A stretch of DNA of 64,000 nt, from assembly GCF_020532825.1 (NCBI RefSeq), contig NZ_MQTS01000023.1, positions 1 through 64,000 of the forward strand. Reading direction: 5' to 3'. Source of the stretch: Arthrobacter sp. SO3 (lineage in GTDB: Bacteria > Actinomycetota > Actinomycetes > Actinomycetales > Micrococcaceae). The notes under the pieces were generated by a model that saw nothing but the letters and a program-made list of their open reading frames with translations, searched no databases and was not told the origin of the DNA. Every line of letters begins with the position of its first letter. Position 1 is the first letter of the stretch. A program made the position numbers and the translations under genes. Positions 28,893 to 38,036 of the stretch are shown piece after piece.

Positions 28893-29373
28893 TCGATGCA
28901 CTGGCTGCCGCTCGTGTGTACTGGGCGCCGGTCCATTCCCTGTACCGGGTCGGAGGGGTAGGTGATTCCAGCCTGCCGCCGGGCTTCATCGAGCAGCGAC
29001 ATGACCAACAGTGTGTCGGCCAGCGGCATGGTTGGACTCTCGGTCAAACCGAGTTGAAGGCAACGACGTACACGATGTCGAAGTCGGGGTCCTGGATCAG
29101 CCGCAGGTACCCCGAAAGGCTGTCGTCGTCGCCGTAGGCGCGGCGGAAGCCGTGCCTGGCCGCGAATTCCTCCGCGCCGGCGCGGGACCTGGAACTGACG
29201 GCGTGCAGGATCGCGTCCGGCAGCAGTGCCAGATCGCCTGCGACGATGGACGCGATCCTGCCGGTGGAGACCACGCCCCAGCGGACAGGATTGCCGGAGG
29301 CACGGAGCGGATCCTGGGGGTCGTCCGCAAGCAGCGGGGTTCGGGCAAGCAGCGGCTCAGTTGCCGGGATCAA
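28889..29373 (-). pseudogene. Gfo/Idh/MocA oxidoreductase remnant with middle deleted
   Basis: The 5' part encodes a Rossmann half-domain (VRWGVVSTGRIASIVAGDL to DFDIVYVV) and stops after 109 codons at 29044. Immediately after, in a shifted frame, the sequence reads ESPTMPLADTLLVMSLLDEA then RRQAGITYPSD, which is the usual C-terminus of this family, ending at a TAG at 28891-28889. About 200 internal residues, including the EKP motif and the catalytic domain, are missing. The upstream TTG start overlaps the 3' end of xylB. The family normally has 330-400 residues, so this cannot be functional. Confidence 0.8.
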
Positions 29374-30913
29374 TGTGGCTGCTCGCCCTCAGGTAGTTCT
29401 GCCGGATGATCGGGTGGAAATCCTGGGCCGGTGCGGCGTCCACCGCGATGGGCCATGCCGGCCGGTTGCCGCTGTGTGCCCAGGCCGCCTGGACAGCCGC
29501 ACCGCGGGCCACGTACTCCCCGGGGCTGGGGATCACGACCGGCAGATCGAAGACCTGGGCCGCGATGGCCTGCACCGCGGGGTTTTGCACGGCGCCGCCG
29601 ATCAACAAGAGGCGTGTTGCCGGGCTGCCCTGCGTGCGGAGCGAATCCAGCCCGCCGGACAGTCCGCACAGCATGCCCTCGATGGCGGCCCGGGCCAGGT
29701 TGCTCCGGGTGCTGGAGGCAATGCTGAGCCCGTGGAAGCTGGCTTTGGCGTGGGGCAGGTTGGGCGTGCGCTCACCTTCGAAGTACGGCACGAGCACCAC
29801 GCCCCCGGCGCCGGGTTCTGCTTCTAGGGCAAGGCGCGACAGTTCGTCGAAGTCCACGCCCAGGAGGCCGGCCACGGAGCTGAGCACCCGCGCGGCATTG
29901 AGTGTGACGGCGATGGGCAGGTATGCACCGCTGGCGTCCGCGAACCCTGCCACCGTCCCGCTGGGATCGGCAGCGGCCCGCGATGACACGGAAAAAACCG
30001 TGCCGCTGGTGCCCACGGAGACCACCACGTCGCCGGGCTCCGCCCCCAATCCAAGAGCGGCGGCCGCGTTGTCCCCGGCGCCGGCACCGAGCAGGATCCG
30101 TGGTCCCGATTCCGCCAGGCCGGTTCCAGCAGAACCGGTTCCAGCAGAACCGGGCAGTCCGGCGCCGGATCCGAAGCAGCCGGGGTGGATTTCCCCGGCA
30201 GCGTCGCCGGGGCCCAGCACCCGGGGCAGCACCACGGTTCCGGCGTCCCCCGGCCCGGCGTACCCGGTGGCATCCCTGGCGTCCCGGCCGAAGGCGGTCT
30301 TGAACAGCTCGAGATCGTACTCACCGGCCGAGGGGCTCCAATAGCCCGTTCCGCTGGCATCCGAGCGGTCCGTCGTGAGCTGTTCCAGGTCCGGGCCCAG
30401 GGCGCTGGAGGCCGCCGGGCCGTAGCCTCGGAGCCGCCAGGTCAGCCAGTCATGGGGCAGGGCGACGGCCGCCACCCGGTCCGCCAGTTCGGGTTCGTGC
30501 TCCCGGACCCAGCGGACCTTCGTGATGGTGAAGGAGGCCACCGGGACCAGCCCGGTCCTGCGTGCGAAGTCGTCCGCCCCCACCTCGTCCGTGAGTGCGG
30601 CCGCGGCCGCCGCCGAGCGGGTGTCATTCCACAGCAGCGCCGGCCGCACCACGTCACCGGCGTGATCCAGCAGCACCATGCCGTGCTGCTGGCCCCCCAC
30701 CGACAGCGCGCTGACGTCCGCCAGCCCGCCGGCGTCCTCGATTGCCTCGGACAAAGCCCGCCACCAGTGGTCCGGGTGGACCTCCGTTCCGTCCGGGTGC
30801 CCGGCCCGGCCCTCGCGGACCAGGGTGCCGCTGCCTGCGTCCAGGACCACCACCTTGCAGCTTTGGGTGGAGGAGTCGACGCCGGCAACAAGGGTCATGG
30901 GAGCAACCGCCAC
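29357..30913 (-). CDS. xylB: Xylulokinase
   Basis: The 518-residue FGGY-family kinase phosphorylates D-xylulose to xylulose 5-phosphate. It shows the N-terminal [16 protein letters not shown] phosphate loop, [20 protein letters not shown], the catalytic Asp in [13 protein letters not shown] and the [13 protein letters not shown]-site motif. It follows xylA by 4 bp. The start is the GTG at 30913 or the ATG at 30898; neither has a strong ribosome-binding site, so coupling to xylA is likely. Residues around 250-262 contain a GSAGT repeat caused by a 15-bp tandem duplication. The 3' end overlaps the Gfo/Idh remnant. Confidence 0.92.
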   Translation of the reverse strand: MAVAPMTLVAGVDSSTQSCKVVVLDAGSGTLVREGRAGHPDGTEVHPDHWWRALSEAIEDAGGLADVSALSVGGQQHGMVLLDHAGDVVRPALLWNDTRSAAAAAALTDEVGADDFARRTGLVPVASFTITKVRWVREHEPELADRVAAVALPHDWLTWRLRGYGPAASSALGPDLEQLTTDRSDASGTGYWSPSAGEYDLELFKTAFGRDARDATGYAGPGDAGTVVLPRVLGPGDAAGEIHPGCFGSGAGLPGSAGTGSAGTGLAESGPRILLGAGAGDNAAAALGLGAEPGDVVVSVGTSGTVFSVSSRAAADPSGTVAGFADASGAYLPIAVTLNAARVLSSVAGLLGVDFDELSRLALEAEPGAGGVVLVPYFEGERTPNLPHAKASFHGLSIASSTRSNLARAAIEGMLCGLSGGLDSLRTQGSPATRLLLIGGAVQNPAVQAIAAQVFDLPVVIPSPGEYVARGAAVQAAWAHSGNRPAWPIAVDAAPAQDFHPIIRQNYLRASSHIDPGN

Positions 30914-30917
30914 GGGA

Positions 30918-32108
30918 TCAGCGGGCGCCGAGCAGGTGCTCGATGAAGAGCTGCTGCAGCTTCACGAAACCGAAGCCCTTGCCGCCGAAGTAGGCGTCGG
31001 CGTCGAAGTCCTCGTAGGAGGCGCGGTCGGCGCGGAGCTGTTCATACCCTTCGCCCGGGTTGAGCGTGGGTTCGTTGATTTCCGCCACGCGCGAGGCCTG
31101 CAGCGCGGCCTGGACCTCGGGATCGGCACGGAAAGCCTTTGCACGTTCCTTGAGCAGCAGGTAGGTCTGCATGTTCGCTGCCGCCGAGTCCCACACGCCG
31201 TCAATGTCCTCGGTGCGGCTGGGCTTGTAGTCGAAGTGGCGCGGGCCGTGGTACGCGGGGCCGCCGTCGGGTCCGCCGTTTTCGAGCAGGTCCACCAGGG
31301 AGAACGCGTTCTGCAGGTCGCCGTGGCCGAACACCAGGTCCTGGTCGAATTTGATGCTGCGCTGGCCGTTGAGGTCGATGTGGAAGAGCTTGCCCTGGTA
31401 AAGCGCCTGGGCGATGCCGTGGGTGAAGTTCAGGCCGGCCATCTGCTCGTGGCCGGTTTCCGGGTTGATGCCCACCAGTTCGGGGCGCTCCAGCGTTTCG
31501 ATGAACGCCAGGGCGTGGCCCAGGGTGGGGAGGAGGATGTCGCCGCGGGGTTCGTTGGGCTTGGGCTCGATGGCGAACCGGATGTTGTAACCCTTGTCCG
31601 TGACGTAGTCGCCCAGCAGGTTCACGGCCTCACGGTAGCGTTCCAGGGCGCCGCGGATGTCCTTGGCGGCGTCGTATTCGCTGCCTTCGCGGCCGCCCCA
31701 CATGACGAACGTTTCGGCACCGAGCTCGGCGGCGAGGTCGATGTTGTCCAGTACCTTCCGCAGGGCGAAGCGCCGGACGCCGCGGTCGTTGCTGGTGAAC
31801 CCGCCGTCCTTGAAGACCGGGTGGCTGAACAGGTTGGTGGTGATCATCGGGACGATCATCCCGGTGGCCTTCAGCGCGCCCGTCAGCCGGTCGATTTCGC
31901 GCTGGCGGTCAGCGGCGGAGCAGCCGAAGGGAAAGAGGTCGTTGTCGTGGAAGGTGATGCCGTAGGCGCCGAGGTCACTGAGGCGGTTGATGGCCTCGAC
32001 AGTGTCCAGCGGCGGCCGGGTGGCCGAGCCGAACTGGTCCTGGGCCTCCCAGCCCACCGTCCAAAGGCCGAAGGAGAACTTGTCTTCACGGGTGGGCTGA
32101 ATCGCCAT
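30918..32108 (-). CDS. xylA: Xylose isomerase
   Basis: The 396-residue class I xylose isomerase interconverts D-xylose and D-xylulose. Active-site residues sit at the classical actinobacterial numbers: His54 and Asp57 ([11 protein letters not shown]), and metal ligand Glu181 and Lys183 in [15 protein letters not shown] precedes the ATG at 32108, so the extra four codons further upstream are excluded. It is first in the xylA-xylB operon, divergent from the alditol oxidase and ROK regulator genes. A good -35/-10 pair lies upstream at 32188-32215. Confidence 0.96.
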   Translation of the reverse strand: MAIQPTREDKFSFGLWTVGWEAQDQFGSATRPPLDTVEAINRLSDLGAYGITFHDNDLFPFGCSAADRQREIDRLTGALKATGMIVPMITTNLFSHPVFKDGGFTSNDRGVRRFALRKVLDNIDLAAELGAETFVMWGGREGSEYDAAKDIRGALERYREAVNLLGDYVTDKGYNIRFAIEPKPNEPRGDILLPTLGHALAFIETLERPELVGINPETGHEQMAGLNFTHGIAQALYQGKLFHIDLNGQRSIKFDQDLVFGHGDLQNAFSLVDLLENGGPDGGPAYHGPRHFDYKPSRTEDIDGVWDSAAANMQTYLLLKERAKAFRADPEVQAALQASRVAEINEPTLNPGEGYEQLRADRASYEDFDADAYFGGKGFGFVKLQQLFIEHLLGAR

Positions 32109-32187
32109 TGAGAGCTCCAAGCGTAGGTGTGGTTGTTGAATCGGGATGGTTGTTGAGCCGGGTCCAAGTTAAATTGTTCTAGACACA

Positions 32188-32215
32188 AACATATTATGGA
32201 TTTTCGTGATGTCAA
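32188..32215 (-). promoter_or_regulatory. xylA promoter
   Basis: On the minus strand, TTGACA (32215-32210, perfect -35) and TATGTT (32193-32188) are 16 bp apart. A TTGT-N7-ACAA inverted repeat near 32173-32187, at the expected transcription start, may be a repressor site. A partial CRP-like sequence overlaps the -35. Confidence 0.65.
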
Positions 32216-32281
32216 CCACGTGCTTCCTGAGCGCTTGCGCCAAGTTACTTGCACCGTAGCGGTTTGTGTTGACGGCTGTTA

Positions 32282-32295
32282 TGTTGTGAACAACA
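32282..32295. promoter_or_regulatory. Palindrome TGTTGT-GA-ACAACA before the alditol oxidase gene
   Basis: Perfect six-base arms with a two-base spacer, 8 bp downstream of a possible -35 (TTGACG, 32269-32274) and 48 bp before the alditol oxidase start. Its TTGT/ACAA halves resemble the imperfect repeat near the xylA start. It is a likely operator for the ROK regulator encoded two genes on. Confidence 0.65.
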
Positions 32296-32343
32296 GCAAA
32301 TAACGCCGCCGATCTGCCGCCAGCCCGGCAAAGAGGCCCCCAC

Positions 32344-33630
32344 GTGAAGGATTCAACCGTGATCGATCAGATGGTGACCGAACGCAACTGGGCGGGAAAC
32401 TACGGTTACCGGGCGCCGCGGATCGCGCATCCGGCGAGCATGGCGGAATTGCAGGACCTGGTAGCCGGCGCCGGGAAGGTCAGCGCGCTGGGATCCCGCC
32501 ATTCCTTCAATGACATTGCTGACACCCCCGGGACCTTGGTGGTGCTGGACATGCTCGACGTCGGCATCAGCGTCGACACGCAGAACATGACCGTCACCGT
32601 CAGTGGCGGCACGCGCTACGGCACGCTCGCGGCCGAGCTGCAGCGCCGGGGCTTCGCCCTCCACAACCTTGCCTCGCTGCCGCACATCTCGGTGGCCGGA
32701 GCCGTCGCCACCGCCACTCATGGCTCCGGCGACGGTAACGGCAACCTCGCCACCGCCGTGGTGGCCCTTGAGCTGGTCACCGCCGATGGCACCGTGGTCA
32801 CAGCCCGGCGCGGCGACGCCGACTTCGCCGGCATGGTGGTGGGACTGGGGGCCCTGGGCATCGTCAGCCGGCTGACCCTGGACATTGAGCCAAGCTTCGA
32901 CGTCGCCCAGACTGTCTTTGAAGGCCTCGGCTGGGAACAGATCCTGGAAAGCTTCGACGCCCTGACGCCCTCGGCCTACAGCCTGAGTCTGTTCACCGAC
33001 TGGAGCGGTCCGACCGCTGGTCAGGCATGGCTCAAGAACCGCACGGACCAGGCCGTCCTGCCCGGCGGGTTACCGGAGTTCTTCTCCGGCGCGCCCGCCA
33101 CCGAGGCCCGGCACCCGCTTCCCGGAGTGTCGGGAAGCAACTGCACCCAGCAGCTCGGCGTTCCCGGACCATGGTCCGACAGGCTCGCCCATTTCCGGAT
33201 GGAGTTCACCCCGAGCAAGGGCGAGGAGCTGCAGAGCGAATACCTGATCCCACGCGAGCATGCCGTGGAGGCCCTCCGCACCATGCGGAGCCTCTCCGGA
33301 ATGGTCACTCCCCTGCTACTGATCGGGGAAATCCGGACCATCGCGGCAGACCAGCTGTGGCTCAGCCCCAACTACGGCCGGGATGGGATCGGCTTGCACT
33401 TCACCTGGCGCCAGGACGAGCCGGCGGTCAAAGCCATCCTGCCGCTCCTGGAAGCGGAGCTGGCCCCGTTCAGCGCCAGGCCGCACTGGGGCAAACTGTT
33501 CCATGGCACTGAGGCCAGCCTCGCCCCGCTGTACCCCCGATTCTCCGACTTCACCGCACTGGCCGGCCGACTGGATCCGGCCGGAAAGTTCCGCAACGCA
33601 TTCCTCGACCGCACGGTGTTCGGCCGCTGA
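32344..33630 (+). CDS. Alditol (xylitol/sorbitol) oxidase
   Basis: The 428-residue flavoprotein closely follows the Streptomyces AldO pattern. It has the covalent-FAD histidine at about residue 53 (LGSRHSFNDIAD), the FAD motif LPHISVAGAVATATHGSG, SLFTDW, NCTQQLGVPGPW, the catalytic EIRTIAADQLWLSP segment and the C-terminal ARPHWGKLF lysine. AldO oxidises xylitol or sorbitol at C1 with O2, giving the aldose and H2O2. The start is a GTG at 32344 with AGAGG upstream; an ATG at 32371 is possible. Next to xylA-xylB it would feed xylose from xylitol into the xylose pathway. Confidence 0.9.
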   Translation: MKDSTVIDQMVTERNWAGNYGYRAPRIAHPASMAELQDLVAGAGKVSALGSRHSFNDIADTPGTLVVLDMLDVGISVDTQNMTVTVSGGTRYGTLAAELQRRGFALHNLASLPHISVAGAVATATHGSGDGNGNLATAVVALELVTADGTVVTARRGDADFAGMVVGLGALGIVSRLTLDIEPSFDVAQTVFEGLGWEQILESFDALTPSAYSLSLFTDWSGPTAGQAWLKNRTDQAVLPGGLPEFFSGAPATEARHPLPGVSGSNCTQQLGVPGPWSDRLAHFRMEFTPSKGEELQSEYLIPREHAVEALRTMRSLSGMVTPLLLIGEIRTIAADQLWLSPNYGRDGIGLHFTWRQDEPAVKAILPLLEAELAPFSARPHWGKLFHGTEASLAPLYPRFSDFTALAGRLDPAGKFRNAFLDRTVFGR

Positions 33631-33640
33631 TAGTCTCACG

Positions 33641-34873
33641 ATGATGCCTCCACGTACCCCTGCTTCCGCCGCGACGAGCGAGCCGGATCCCTCACGCCGG
33701 AACAATCTGTCGCTGCTGACCTCCCTAGTCCACCATCACCGCGTCCTCAGCCGCGCCCAACTGACCCGGCACACGGGGCTGAACCGCTCCACCGTCGGGA
33801 CGCTGATCGGACAGCTCATCTCCTTGGGCGTGGTCTATGAGACGGCGCCCTCCGGCGAGGGGCAGGTGGGCCGGCCCAGCCCGGATGTCCATTCCAGTCC
33901 GTCGATTGCGGCGTTGGCCGTCAATCCGGAAATCGACGCCGTCACCATCGGCCTGGTCGGCCTTGGCGGAAAGGTTCACAAGAAGATCCGCTTTGAAACC
34001 GAACGGATTCCGAGCGCCCGGGAAGCCGTGAATATCGCAGCGGCTGTTATCGCCGGGATGCGGTCCGAGCTGGATGCCTCCTACCGGATCACCGGCATCG
34101 GCATGGCCGTGCCCGGCCTGGTTAATCGCGACGACGGCGTCGTGCGGCACGCACCACACCTGGGCTGGCGCAATGAACCGGTCGCCCGGTTGCTGAGCGA
34201 GGCCACCGGATACCCGTGCCAGGCCGCCAACGACGCCTCACTGGGCGCCGAGGCTGAGCTGATTTTCGGCGCCGGCGCCGGGCAGAAGAACCTGATCTAC
34301 CTCAACGGCGGCCCCAGCGGCATCGGCGGCGGAGTCATCGCAGACGGACAACTGCTCCGGGGGGTCTCCGGCTACGCCGGGGAACTCGGCCACACATTCG
34401 TCCGCTCCGAAGGCTCCACCTGCCACTGCGGTGCCACGGGCTGCCTGGAAACCGAAGTCTCCCAGTCCCGCCTCCTCGGCCTGGCCGGCTTGAGCAGCGG
34501 CGACACCGCCGACCTCGAACGGGCGCTCGGAAACCGCAACAGCTCCGCGGTGAACGACGAAGTAGCCCGACAGCTCACGTATCTGGGCATCACCTTGCGC
34601 AATGCCGTGAACATCTTCAACCCCGAGGCAATCGTCCTCGACGGTTTCCTGGGAACACTGCATGCGCTCGCCCCGGCGTCACTGGACGGAATACTGCACG
34701 CCCAGGCAATGGAGGGCCCCGCCGGCCAGGTCAAGATCTACCGCGCGGCGCTCGGTTCCGACCTGATGATGATCGGAGCCGCGGAGCTGGCCTTCACCCC
34801 GTTCCTGGCCGATCCCGCTGGTCTCGGAACAACCGCTGGCACCGTGCCCGCCCCCACATCACAGACAGGCTGA
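33641..34873 (+). CDS. ROK family transcriptional repressor (XylR-like)
   Basis: The 410-residue protein has an N-terminal winged helix-turn-helix (LSRAQLTRHTGLNRSTVGTL) and a ROK domain with GIGMAVPGLV, NDASLGAEAE and the zinc signature GHTFV...CHCGATGCLE. This layout is that of NagC/XylR regulators. Two ATGs (33641, 33644) are possible; upstream sequence in this frame belongs to the alditol oxidase gene in another frame and is excluded. It lies 10 bp after the oxidase gene and 2 bp before the epimerase gene. It probably represses the divergent xyl operons in the absence of xylose. Confidence 0.88.
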   Translation: MMPPRTPASAATSEPDPSRRNNLSLLTSLVHHHRVLSRAQLTRHTGLNRSTVGTLIGQLISLGVVYETAPSGEGQVGRPSPDVHSSPSIAALAVNPEIDAVTIGLVGLGGKVHKKIRFETERIPSAREAVNIAAAVIAGMRSELDASYRITGIGMAVPGLVNRDDGVVRHAPHLGWRNEPVARLLSEATGYPCQAANDASLGAEAELIFGAGAGQKNLIYLNGGPSGIGGGVIADGQLLRGVSGYAGELGHTFVRSEGSTCHCGATGCLETEVSQSRLLGLAGLSSGDTADLERALGNRNSSAVNDEVARQLTYLGITLRNAVNIFNPEAIVLDGFLGTLHALAPASLDGILHAQAMEGPAGQVKIYRAALGSDLMMIGAAELAFTPFLADPAGLGTTAGTVPAPTSQTG

Positions 34874-34875
34874 AC

Positions 34876-35835
34876 ATGCAGAACGGAACGGTGCAGAACC
34901 AGTCCTGCTCACCGATGGGCGAGCACTACGAACTGCAAGCCACACTGGGTGGCCGCATCCAAAGAGCCGTCGTGACAGAGGTCGCCGCCAGCCTGCGCGC
35001 CCTCGAAATCGACGGAGTCGCCCTCCTGCAGGACTACCCCGCCGAGTCCGGACCGCCGTCGTGCGCGGGCTGGGTCCTGGTGCCGTGGCCCAACCGGGTG
35101 GCCGGCGGCAAGTGGACCTACGACGGCGCCTCGCAGCAGCTGGAGATCACCGAACCCGCCAACGGCAATGCCCTGCACGGGCTGCTGTCCGGCGCCTCGT
35201 ACACAGTCGCGAACAGGACGTCGGACAGCATCACGCTGGCTGCCGATGTCAAGGCCGAGCCGGGCTACCCCTTTGAACTCGCGACGGCAGTCCGCTACCG
35301 ACTGATGGAGGACGGGCTGCTTGTCAACCACAGCCTGACAAACACGGGCAGCCGGGACGCCCCGGTCGCGCTGGGCGCGCACCCCTTTCTCAGATTGGGT
35401 GCCGTTCCGACGGAAGACCTGACGCTCGTCATCAATGCCGACACCCACATCGAGGTCGACGACCGGCTGAACCCGAGTGGTGTCACCACGGATGTTCGCG
35501 GGACCCGGCACGATTTCCGGACCGGGCAACGTGTTGGCGCCGTGGCCCTCGATGATGCGTGGGGCAACGTTCGCCGGGAACCGGACGGCAGCTCGCTGCA
35601 CTATCTGAAGGCCCCGGACGGCAGCCAGGTACAACTGTTCATGGACGCGTCCTTTGGCTATATCCAAGCCTTCACCACCCACGTATTTCCAAGCGAAGGC
35701 GGCCTGGTCACAGCGGTAGCAGTGGAACCGATGACGGCCCCGGCCGATGCCTTCAACAGCGGCGAGGGACTGCGCTGGCTTGCCCCCGGCGAGACGTGGC
35801 ACCTCACCTGGGGTATCCGGTACCAGCTGCCCTGA
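34876..35835 (+). CDS. Aldose 1-epimerase (mutarotase) family protein
   Basis: The 319-residue protein has the galactose-mutarotase-like fold, with GWVLVPWPNRVAGGKWTYDG, the catalytic-region NALHG and the ALGAHPFLRLG motif containing the second His. It should interconvert alpha and beta anomers of an aldose such as xylose or glucose in the cytoplasm, supplying the anomer used by xylose isomerase. It starts 2 bp after the ROK gene; an ATG at 34918 (MGEHYELQ) is an alternative. It ends the aldO-xylR-epimerase operon. Confidence 0.87.
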   Translation: MQNGTVQNQSCSPMGEHYELQATLGGRIQRAVVTEVAASLRALEIDGVALLQDYPAESGPPSCAGWVLVPWPNRVAGGKWTYDGASQQLEITEPANGNALHGLLSGASYTVANRTSDSITLAADVKAEPGYPFELATAVRYRLMEDGLLVNHSLTNTGSRDAPVALGAHPFLRLGAVPTEDLTLVINADTHIEVDDRLNPSGVTTDVRGTRHDFRTGQRVGAVALDDAWGNVRREPDGSSLHYLKAPDGSQVQLFMDASFGYIQAFTTHVFPSEGGLVTAVAVEPMTAPADAFNSGEGLRWLAPGETWHLTWGIRYQLP

Positions 35836-36362
35836 CGGCGGAAGCCGCAGACCACCGGCCTGAAGCCCGCACGACTTCGCCGGAGACCTGCCCGCTCGCC
35901 GGGACTTCGGTATATGTCAAGCTGTGGGTGACGGTTCGATGCCCAGGGACCGGGCCAGGTCCAAGGTGGTGCCGGCCCTCATCGGGGCGCCGTTGTCGGC
36001 ATGCAGCACGGCGGGGCGCTGTTGGTTGACGGCCGCGGCGTACCTGACGAGAGCGGCGGCGAGGGCGGCCGTTTCGGTGTGTTCGACCCGATGCCCGACG
36101 ATCTTGCGGGAGAACACATCCATCATGGCGCAGAGCCGGTAGATGTGTTGGCCGGAGCCGTGGAGCATCATGATGTCCCAGTGACCCGCGTCCAGGATCC
36201 GGTTATAGGCCTAGGTGACTGAGAGGTGCCCGAGCTCTGGTAGCTGCGCATGCCCCATCTCCAGCCACCGGATGCCCATTCGCACTGGCTGAATCGGTAC
36301 GGAACAACCCGGCGACCAGAGACACCACGCAGCCGTGCCGGCCTGCCGGTCCGGCGGCCCCC
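35836..36362. other. 527-bp gap with IS3 remnant only
   Basis: Between the epimerase gene and the histidine kinase gene the only recognisable content is the IS3 remnant at 35917-36214. The flanks (35836-35916 and 36215-36362) show no gene, repeat or terminator that I can support. Confidence 0.5.
35917..36214 (-). pseudogene. IS3 family transposase (OrfB) remnant
   Basis: The frame encodes part of an integrase-type catalytic domain: GHWDIMMLHGSG, YRLCAMMDVFSRKIVGHRVEH with the first Asp, and VLHADNGAPM with the second Asp. It then runs SLGIEPSPTA and stops, before the final Glu of the DDE triad. The N-terminal half of OrfB and all of OrfA are missing, and a TAG sits directly before the recognisable part. 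No terminal inverted repeats are visible, so this is a decayed fragment, not a mobile element. Confidence 0.8.
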
Positions 36363-37364
36363 TCAGGGCCGGGCCAGAGGAAGCGTCAGCCTCATCGTTG
36401 TACCTTCCGGCCCGGTCCGGGCCACCTCGACGCCGCCGCCGGCTGCCGTGGCGATTTCACGGACCAGCGCCAGGCCAATGCCGAAGCTTCGCTGGCCCCC
36501 GGTTCCTTCCGGGCTGGGCGTCCGGACGAAGCGGTCAAAGATCCGGGCCTGGTCCACGCCCGTGATTCCGGACCCTGTGTCCGCCACGCAGACCACTGCG
36601 CGGGTGCCCTCGACCCCGGTGCTGATGGCGATGCTTCCACCGGGCCGCGTGTGGGCCAGGGCATTGTCTGCCAACGCAAGCACGGCCCGCCGCAGGGAGT
36701 TCCGGTCGATGCGCGCCAGCGGCCGGCTACCGTCGTCGGAAAAGGAGAGCCGGATGTCCCGCCTCGCCGCAAGTTCCTGCAGGCTCTCGGCGACGGACCC
36801 GGCAACGCCGGCCAGCTCCACCGGTTCAGCGGAGGGATCCGGGGCGGCCCCGGTTGCCGCCAGCAGGAGTTCGTTAACGATCCCGGTCAGGGTGGCCGCA
36901 TCTTCCCGGATCCTGCCCAGGGCCTGGGCCGCTTTAGAGCCAGGCACGGCGCCGCGCTGGGCCAGCTGGATGCGCGCGTCCAGGATGGCCAGGGGCGTGC
37001 GCAGTTCATGGCTGGCATCCTGGACGAACCGCCGCTGCAGGGCCAGCGCTTCCCCGAGCGGCCGGATGGCGCTGCGAGCGCTGAACCAACCGACGACGCC
37101 CGCCAGCACGATTCCCGCCACCCCGGCGATAATCATCGCCTCGATCAGATCCTTGGAATCGAGATAGGTGTAAGCCTTACCGGCCGCCGCGGAGCCGGGC
37201 AGATCGGGGTGCGCCAGCTTGTTCATCAGGTAAACGGTCGCGGCGGCGAGGAGGCAAAGGACCAGCACCGCGCAGGCGGCGCTGATCCGCAACGCGACCT
37301 TGAGCGAGGCCCGCCGGAGGGTGTCCCGGTCCGGTTCGCCTGCCACGGAAGACGTCCTGTTCAT
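36363..37364 (-). CDS. Sensor histidine kinase
   Basis: The 333-residue membrane kinase has two transmembrane segments (about 24-47 and 77-95) around a short external loop, no HAMP domain that I can define, and a dimerisation domain with the phospho-acceptor His119 (ASHELRTPLAILDARI). The catalytic domain shows N box LADNALAHT, G1 DTGSGI and G2 FGIGLALV. The loop of only about 30 residues suggests sensing within the membrane. Its ATG overlaps the response-regulator stop (ATGA). It is the last gene of a four-gene operon with PAP2 and DedA genes. Confidence 0.92.
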   Translation of the reverse strand: MNRTSSVAGEPDRDTLRRASLKVALRISAACAVLVLCLLAAATVYLMNKLAHPDLPGSAAAGKAYTYLDSKDLIEAMIIAGVAGIVLAGVVGWFSARSAIRPLGEALALQRRFVQDASHELRTPLAILDARIQLAQRGAVPGSKAAQALGRIREDAATLTGIVNELLLAATGAAPDPSAEPVELAGVAGSVAESLQELAARRDIRLSFSDDGSRPLARIDRNSLRRAVLALADNALAHTRPGGSIAISTGVEGTRAVVCVADTGSGITGVDQARIFDRFVRTPSPEGTGGQRSFGIGLALVREIATAAGGGVEVARTGPEGTTMRLTLPLARP

Positions 37365-38035
37365 GGGGCATCGCCGATCTGGTATCCGACGCCGTGGACC
37401 GTGCGGACCACGGACTTGGCTATCTTCCGCCGGAGGTGGTGAACATACGTGTCGATCACGCCGGGCTGATCGGCGGCCTGGAAATGTTCGCTGAGCAACT
37501 CTTCCCGGGTGAAAACCCTGCCGGGTTCGGTAGCCAGGGCGCCCAGCAGCTCGGCCTCCTTGGCCGTAAGGGATACCAGCGGCCCGTAGACCGAGCGCAC
37601 GGAACGCGACGCCATATCGAGTTCCCAGTCGCCGATGATCACGGGCGCGGCGGCCGACGTGAAGGTGCGTGTCAGGGCACGCAGGCGCGCGGCGAGCTCT
37701 CCGGCGTCGAACGGTTTGGTCATGTAGTCATTGGCGCCCGCATCGAGGCCCCTGACTTTTTCGTCCGTGGCCCCGAGGGCCGTGAGGATCAGGATCGGCG
37801 TCGAAACCCCCTTGGACCTCAGCGCGGCGATCAAGGCGATGCCGTCCATAACGGGCAGGCCGCGGTCGATCACCATGGCGTCCCAGGTCTGGGTCAGCGC
37901 CAGGTGCAGGCCGTCCCGGCCGTTGGCGGCCAGCGTGATCCGGTAGTCCGGTTCCAGCAGCTCGGCGATGAGCGGTCCCAGGACGGCGTCGTCCTCCACC
38001 AGCAGCAGGGACGGCCGGCTGTACGCGGTTGTCAT
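37361..38035 (-). CDS. OmpR family response regulator
   Basis: The 224-residue protein has a receiver domain (acidic pocket Glu15-Asp16-Asp17 region, phospho-acceptor Asp57 in VIDRGLPVMDG, Lys107 in TKPF) and a C-terminal winged helix DNA-binding domain ending in HHLRRKIAKSVVRTVHGVGYQI. It pairs with the overlapping histidine kinase. It starts one base after the DedA stop, so it is co-transcribed with the PAP2 and DedA genes and may control them. Confidence 0.93.
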   Translation of the reverse strand: MTTAYSRPSLLLVEDDAVLGPLIAELLEPDYRITLAANGRDGLHLALTQTWDAMVIDRGLPVMDGIALIAALRSKGVSTPILILTALGATDEKVRGLDAGANDYMTKPFDAGELAARLRALTRTFTSAAAPVIIGDWELDMASRSVRSVYGPLVSLTAKEAELLGALATEPGRVFTREELLSEHFQAADQPGVIDTYVHHLRRKIAKSVVRTVHGVGYQIGDAP

Positions 38036-38036
38036 G

